Shown here piece by piece: positions 7,507-8,883 of a stretch of DNA of 8,883 nt. Where the stretch lies: the NCBI GenBank assembly GCA_030619245.1, contig JAUXBS010000030.1, positions 1 through 8,883 on the forward strand, in the 5' to 3' direction. The DNA comes from Clostridia bacterium (GTDB taxonomy: Bacteria > UBA6262 > WVXT01 > JAUXBS01). Made by a program: the position numbers and the translations under genes. Below the pieces are notes generated by a model. It was not told the origin of the DNA, did not search any database, and saw nothing but the letters and a program-made list of their open reading frames with translations. Numbering within the stretch: the stretch's first letter is position 1; every line of letters begins with the position of its first letter.

Positions 7507-7572
7507 TTACCAAAGGTAAGGAACCTACAAAGGTTTCAGCCGCTGAACCAATATTAATCAGCGGCTATTTTT
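7503..7572 (+). ncRNA. Candidate small RNA of about 70 nt with three stem-loops
   Basis: Beginning at the predicted start of a near-consensus promoter, the transcript would fold into three consecutive hairpins: CCTTACC-AAA-GGTAAGG (7505-7521, 7 bp), AACCT-ACAA-AGGTT (7522-7535, 5 bp), and a 9-bp stem AGCCGCTGA/TCAGCGGCT (7538-7566) followed by five T residues. Nearly every base is in a stem or a small loop, which is unusual for intergenic DNA. It matches no RNA family I recognise. It could be an independent small RNA, a short leader whose gene was lost, or a regulatory RNA of the neighbouring mobile element. Confidence 0.5.
7538..7572 (+). terminator. Rho-independent terminator of the candidate small RNA
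   Basis: A 9-bp GC-rich stem (AGCCGCTGA, 11-base loop, TCAGCGGCT) is followed by ATTTTTA on the plus strand. On the minus strand the hairpin is not followed by a T-run, so it acts in the plus direction. It sits immediately against the stop codon (7571) of the minus-strand PBECR-like fragment. Confidence 0.65.
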
Positions 7573-7819
7573 ATGTCCACTTTTTACCTTGCTTAATCTT
7601 ATTAAGAGTATCCGGGTCTGCAACAAAAGCCGTAATAAAATTAGCTTTCTTTTTATTCTGCAACTGAATAACAACTATATAATCATTAGCAACCAGCGCA
7701 ACTCTTCTATTATTAGATATTCTCTTTTTCTTGTTATCCCATCCAAAATATAAATCTGCATTTTTGTTTTCTAACACGGGCTTAACCGAATTTATCGTTT
7801 GATATGTCCGTTGACCATT
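7571..7819 (-). pseudogene. Orphan C-terminal fragment resembling PBECR-type nuclease tails
   Basis: The frame is open for 82 codons after a stop at 7820-7822. The only usable start is an internal GTG at 7777, giving 68 residues and no ribosome-binding site. The sequence runs from about TYQTINSVKPVLENKNADL through NNRRVALVANDYIVVIQL to ANFITAFVADPDTLNKIKQG. The pattern of a polar N-part, a VV-x-L strand and an F-x-TAF strand followed by a short helix near the end recalls the phage-Barnase-EndoU-ColicinE5/D-RelE-like (PBECR) nuclease fold, often the last domain of phage proteins and polymorphic toxins. Assignment is by eye and uncertain. Its upstream 13 codons overlap the neighbouring propeller fragment in another frame, which places a recombination junction near 7780-7820. 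Confidence 0.4.
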
Positions 7820-7955
7820 CTAATCCGAACAGGGGTGATATTGATTCTGTTGAGTTATAGCCGGTATTTTTAGCATCATATTGAAATTCTGTCCATGATG
7901 CATTAGAAATAACTGGAAAGAATATTATACTTGCTAATAATATTGTTTTTCTCAT
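7782..7955 (-). pseudogene. Truncated exported PQQ/BamB-like beta-propeller N-terminus (57 aa)
   Basis: The start ATG at 7955 lies six bases after the stop of the pseudopilin-like gene. Residues 1-19 are a classic signal peptide (MRKTILLASIIFFPVISNA). The mature part begins WTEFQYDAKNTGYN, which resembles the first strand of PQQ-type propellers (pattern W-x-x-F-x-x-D-A-x-N-T-G-Y), and continues to GLEWSTDIS before a TAA at 7782. Complete members of such families run to 300 or more residues, so this is a severed N-terminus. The break falls where the PBECR-like fragment begins. It may still be translated as a small exported peptide. Confidence 0.5.
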
Positions 7956-7961
7956 TTTGAT

Positions 7962-8375
7962 TTACCATGTAGAATATGGTTGACCTTCATCATCTATTTC
8001 TAACGAATTAATTCTTACTTCGCCAGTTTTATTATTATAATACCAGCCACCAGCACCATTTAATTGATTGCTAACAGTTGCCTTCTTTTTTCCATCATAT
8101 CCCCTTATTGGACATGTAGGCATGATAATTAAATATCTTCTTTCTTCATCATTTATAGTATATTTCGATTCTACCAATGCTTCTATAGTTGCAGGGTACC
8201 TTCCTTCTGTACTTGCGTAGTATGTTGATATCGCACTCCTAATCATGCCAAGAGATGGCAGTTTGTCTGGTAATGTATCAAATATTGTAGATTTCCTTAT
8301 AGTAAATATAGTAATAGCAATAACTATACATCCCGCAGAAATAACAAAGATAACATATTTTATTACCGTTTTCAT
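7962..8375 (-). CDS. Pseudopilin-like (GspG-type C-terminus) single-pass membrane protein, 137 aa
   Basis: Residues about 5-26 are one membrane helix (YVIFVISAGCIVIAITIF). A region typical of type II secretion/pseudopilin proteins follows: IRSAISTYYASTEGRYPATI (45-64, the end of the long helix plus the start of the 'YP-x-x-x-x-x-L' part) and GAGGWYYNNKTGEVRIN (107-123), ending in DDEGQPYSTW. The usual prepilin cleavage motif (G-F-T-L-I-E) is absent, so it may not be processed by prepilin peptidase and may be a membrane-anchored derivative. It is the only apparently intact gene in the island and its codons are AT-rich. No clear ribosome-binding site precedes the ATG at 8375; an orphan coding fragment stops ten bases upstream, so translation may be coupled to it. 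Confidence 0.65.
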   Translation of the reverse strand: MKTVIKYVIFVISAGCIVIAITIFTIRKSTIFDTLPDKLPSLGMIRSAISTYYASTEGRYPATIEALVESKYTINDEERRYLIIMPTCPIRGYDGKKKATVSNQLNGAGGWYYNNKTGEVRINSLEIDDEGQPYSTW

Positions 8376-8385
8376 ATAATTTTAT

Positions 8386-8499
8386 CTATCGACATCCATT
8401 GATCACATCTTTAGCCCAATCCTTACAATCATATAGGAATAGCACATAGGTAATCTCTGACTTATGTTCATATTTGCTCAGTACAAGTTCCGCCTGCGA
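8386..8499 (-). pseudogene. Orphan C-terminal gene fragment ending in YDCKDWAKDVINGCR
   Basis: A frame open from just after TAG at 8500-8502 to TAG at 8386 encodes about 37 residues: AELVLSKYEHKSEITYVLFL, then YDCKDWAKDVINGCR. It has no start codon with a ribosome-binding site, and its upstream limit coincides with a palindromic repeat, so it looks like the detached 3' end of a gene. A terminal C-x-DWA-x-x-V segment is reminiscent of the ends of some polymorphic-toxin or papain-like domains, but I cannot assign a family. It ends ten bases before the pseudopilin-like gene. Confidence 0.35.
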
Positions 8500-8544
8500 C
8501 TACCGGATGTAAGCTTTAAGGGTAGCCGCAACCTTCAGGTTGCG
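8495..8544. repeat. REP-like palindromic element
   Basis: CGCAACCT-TC-AGGTTGCG (8527-8544) is a perfect 8-bp hairpin. A second, alternative pairing joins TGCGACTACC (8495-8504) with GGTAGCCGCA (8521-8530), matching at 9 of 10 positions. The two pairings share the bases 8527-8530, so the element could switch between folds. Words such as GGTAGCCGCAACC with its complement are familiar to me as dispersed intergenic repeats in environmental genomes, but I cannot verify copy number here. It marks the upstream edge of the orphan fragment at 8386-8499. Confidence 0.6.
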
Positions 8545-8563
8545 ATAAAGATTGAAATTCTTA

Positions 8564-8577
8564 TACATTAAAATGTA
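8564..8577. repeat. Short inverted repeat TACATT-AA-AATGTA
   Basis: A 6-bp perfect inverted repeat directly abuts the first GGCCTGACCC repeat unit. It may be part of the same repeat element or chance in AT-rich DNA. Confidence 0.35.
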
Positions 8578-8640
8578 AAGGCCTGACCCTTTTTTGTTAA
8601 GGCCTGACCCTTTTTTGTATCGTGTTGAGACCTGACCCCC
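8578..8640. repeat. Cluster of GGCCTGACCC repeats (mobile-element-type)
   Basis: AAGGCCTGACCCTTTTTTGT occurs twice with a 21-base period (8578-8597 and 8599-8618). A third, degenerate unit, GACCTGACCCCC, lies at 8629-8640 after GTGTTGA. On the minus strand these read GGGGTCAGG and GGGTCAGGCC, a motif I associate with dispersed REP-like elements and Y1/REP-associated transposase surroundings in environmental bacteria; that link is from memory. The third unit is fused directly to the truncated TPR gene, which reads through all three units and stops inside the spacer between the first and second. Confidence 0.7.
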
Positions 8641-8883
8641 TAATTAAATCGGCATCAGGCGCGTCAGGGACAAGTTCAAGGTACTTCCGGAAGCACGCTG
8701 CCGCATTAACGCTGTCTCCGCTATTCAAATAAAGAATACCGGCGTTCTTATGCGATGACGCATGGTCAGGGTGTAATTCTATTTCCCTTTCATACGCCTT
8801 TAAGGCTTTTTCCTTCTGCCCCAGCCTGGCATAAGCAATACCAAGGTTGTAATGAAGCTCCCTGTGCTCCGGTTTGAGCTCCC
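8597..8883 (-). CDS. Partial TPR protein of the GT-C/TPR array, tail replaced by repeat sequence
   Basis: The frame enters at the right edge (first whole codon at 8881) and encodes 94 residues. Residues 1-80 comprise the last two TPRs (HYNLGIAYARLGQKEKALKA and KNAGILYLNSGDSVNAAACF) and the tail RKYLELVPDAPDADLI. They match the C-termini of the three complete proteins almost position by position, so the missing part is probably another GT-C membrane domain. After DLI the paralogues continue with a short charged end (for example RKEIEKIK), but here the frame passes into GGGTCAGG repeats and reads RGSGLNTIQKRVRP before TAA at 8597. The functional body is probably intact; only the last 8-12 residues are exchanged. 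It was likely once continuous with the operon to the left. Confidence 0.8.
   Translation of the reverse strand, partial: ELKPEHRELHYNLGIAYARLGQKEKALKAYEREIELHPDHASSHKNAGILYLNSGDSVNAAACFRKYLELVPDAPDADLIRGSGLNTIQKRVRP

Noticed and set aside
7255..7557. Plus-strand 100-codon open frame across the insertion-sequence end and promoter
   Set aside because: It spans the repeats, the promoter and two RNA hairpins, has no ribosome-binding site, and the opposite strand shows better codon structure in 7312-7465.
7538..7566. Terminator for the minus-strand PBECR-like fragment
   Set aside because: On the minus strand the stem is followed by GAAACC, not a T-run, so it supports termination only in the plus direction.
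8578..8640. CRISPR array
   Set aside because: There are only two full units with a 21-base period and almost no spacer, plus a degenerate third; this is a tandem REP-type repeat.

Overview
The window is a fragment of a bacterial chromosome, roughly 45-50% GC over most of its length. It is dominated by a minus-strand array of very large membrane proteins that join a GT-C-type glycosyltransferase (O-mannosyltransferase-like) membrane domain to a C-terminal TPR superhelix. Such genes, together with stand-alone pseudopilin-like proteins and GGGTCAGG-type dispersed repeats, recall uncultured PVC-group or Omnitrophota-like bacteria. That placement is an impression from gene content, not a proof.

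Layout, reading the minus strand from right to left. (1) 8883-8597: the C-terminal TPR end of another member of the array. Its last codons are supplied by a cluster of GGCCTGACCC repeats, so the natural tail is missing. (2) 8640-7190: a mosaic, AT-richer island holding a REP-like palindrome, an orphan C-terminal gene fragment, one intact small pseudopilin-like gene, an orphan N-terminal fragment that looks like a PQQ/BamB-type beta-propeller, and an orphan C-terminal fragment that resembles PBECR-type nuclease tails. On the opposite strand it has a strong promoter followed by three hairpins and a T-run, which is a candidate small RNA gene. It ends in a probable insertion-sequence end with 11-bp subterminal repeats. 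(3) 7182-1: a tight four-gene operon (DUF1736/TMTC-like, DUF2723, DUF1736/TMTC-like, and a partial DUF1736/TMTC-like gene running off the left edge). The reading frames overlap by four bases at each junction (ATGA, ATGA, GTGA).

The four operon proteins share the GT-C plan: a first extracytoplasmic loop with an acidic motif (YDD in the TMTC-like proteins, GDSPEF in the DUF2723 protein), many membrane spans, and (where the C-terminus lies inside the window) 4-8 TPRs. All four array members whose C-terminus is visible, including the partial gene at the right edge, carry the same W/F-x-x-YL...PDAPDA tail signature. The likely role is lipid-linked sugar transfer onto exported proteins or envelope polymers, with the TPRs as a partner or substrate platform. 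This is inferred from family knowledge only.

The most interesting parts are the tandem GT-C/TPR array with a shared tail fused to two different GT-C families, the candidate small RNA at 7503-7572, and the island of gene ends bounded by repeats. I see no tRNA, rRNA or CRISPR array.
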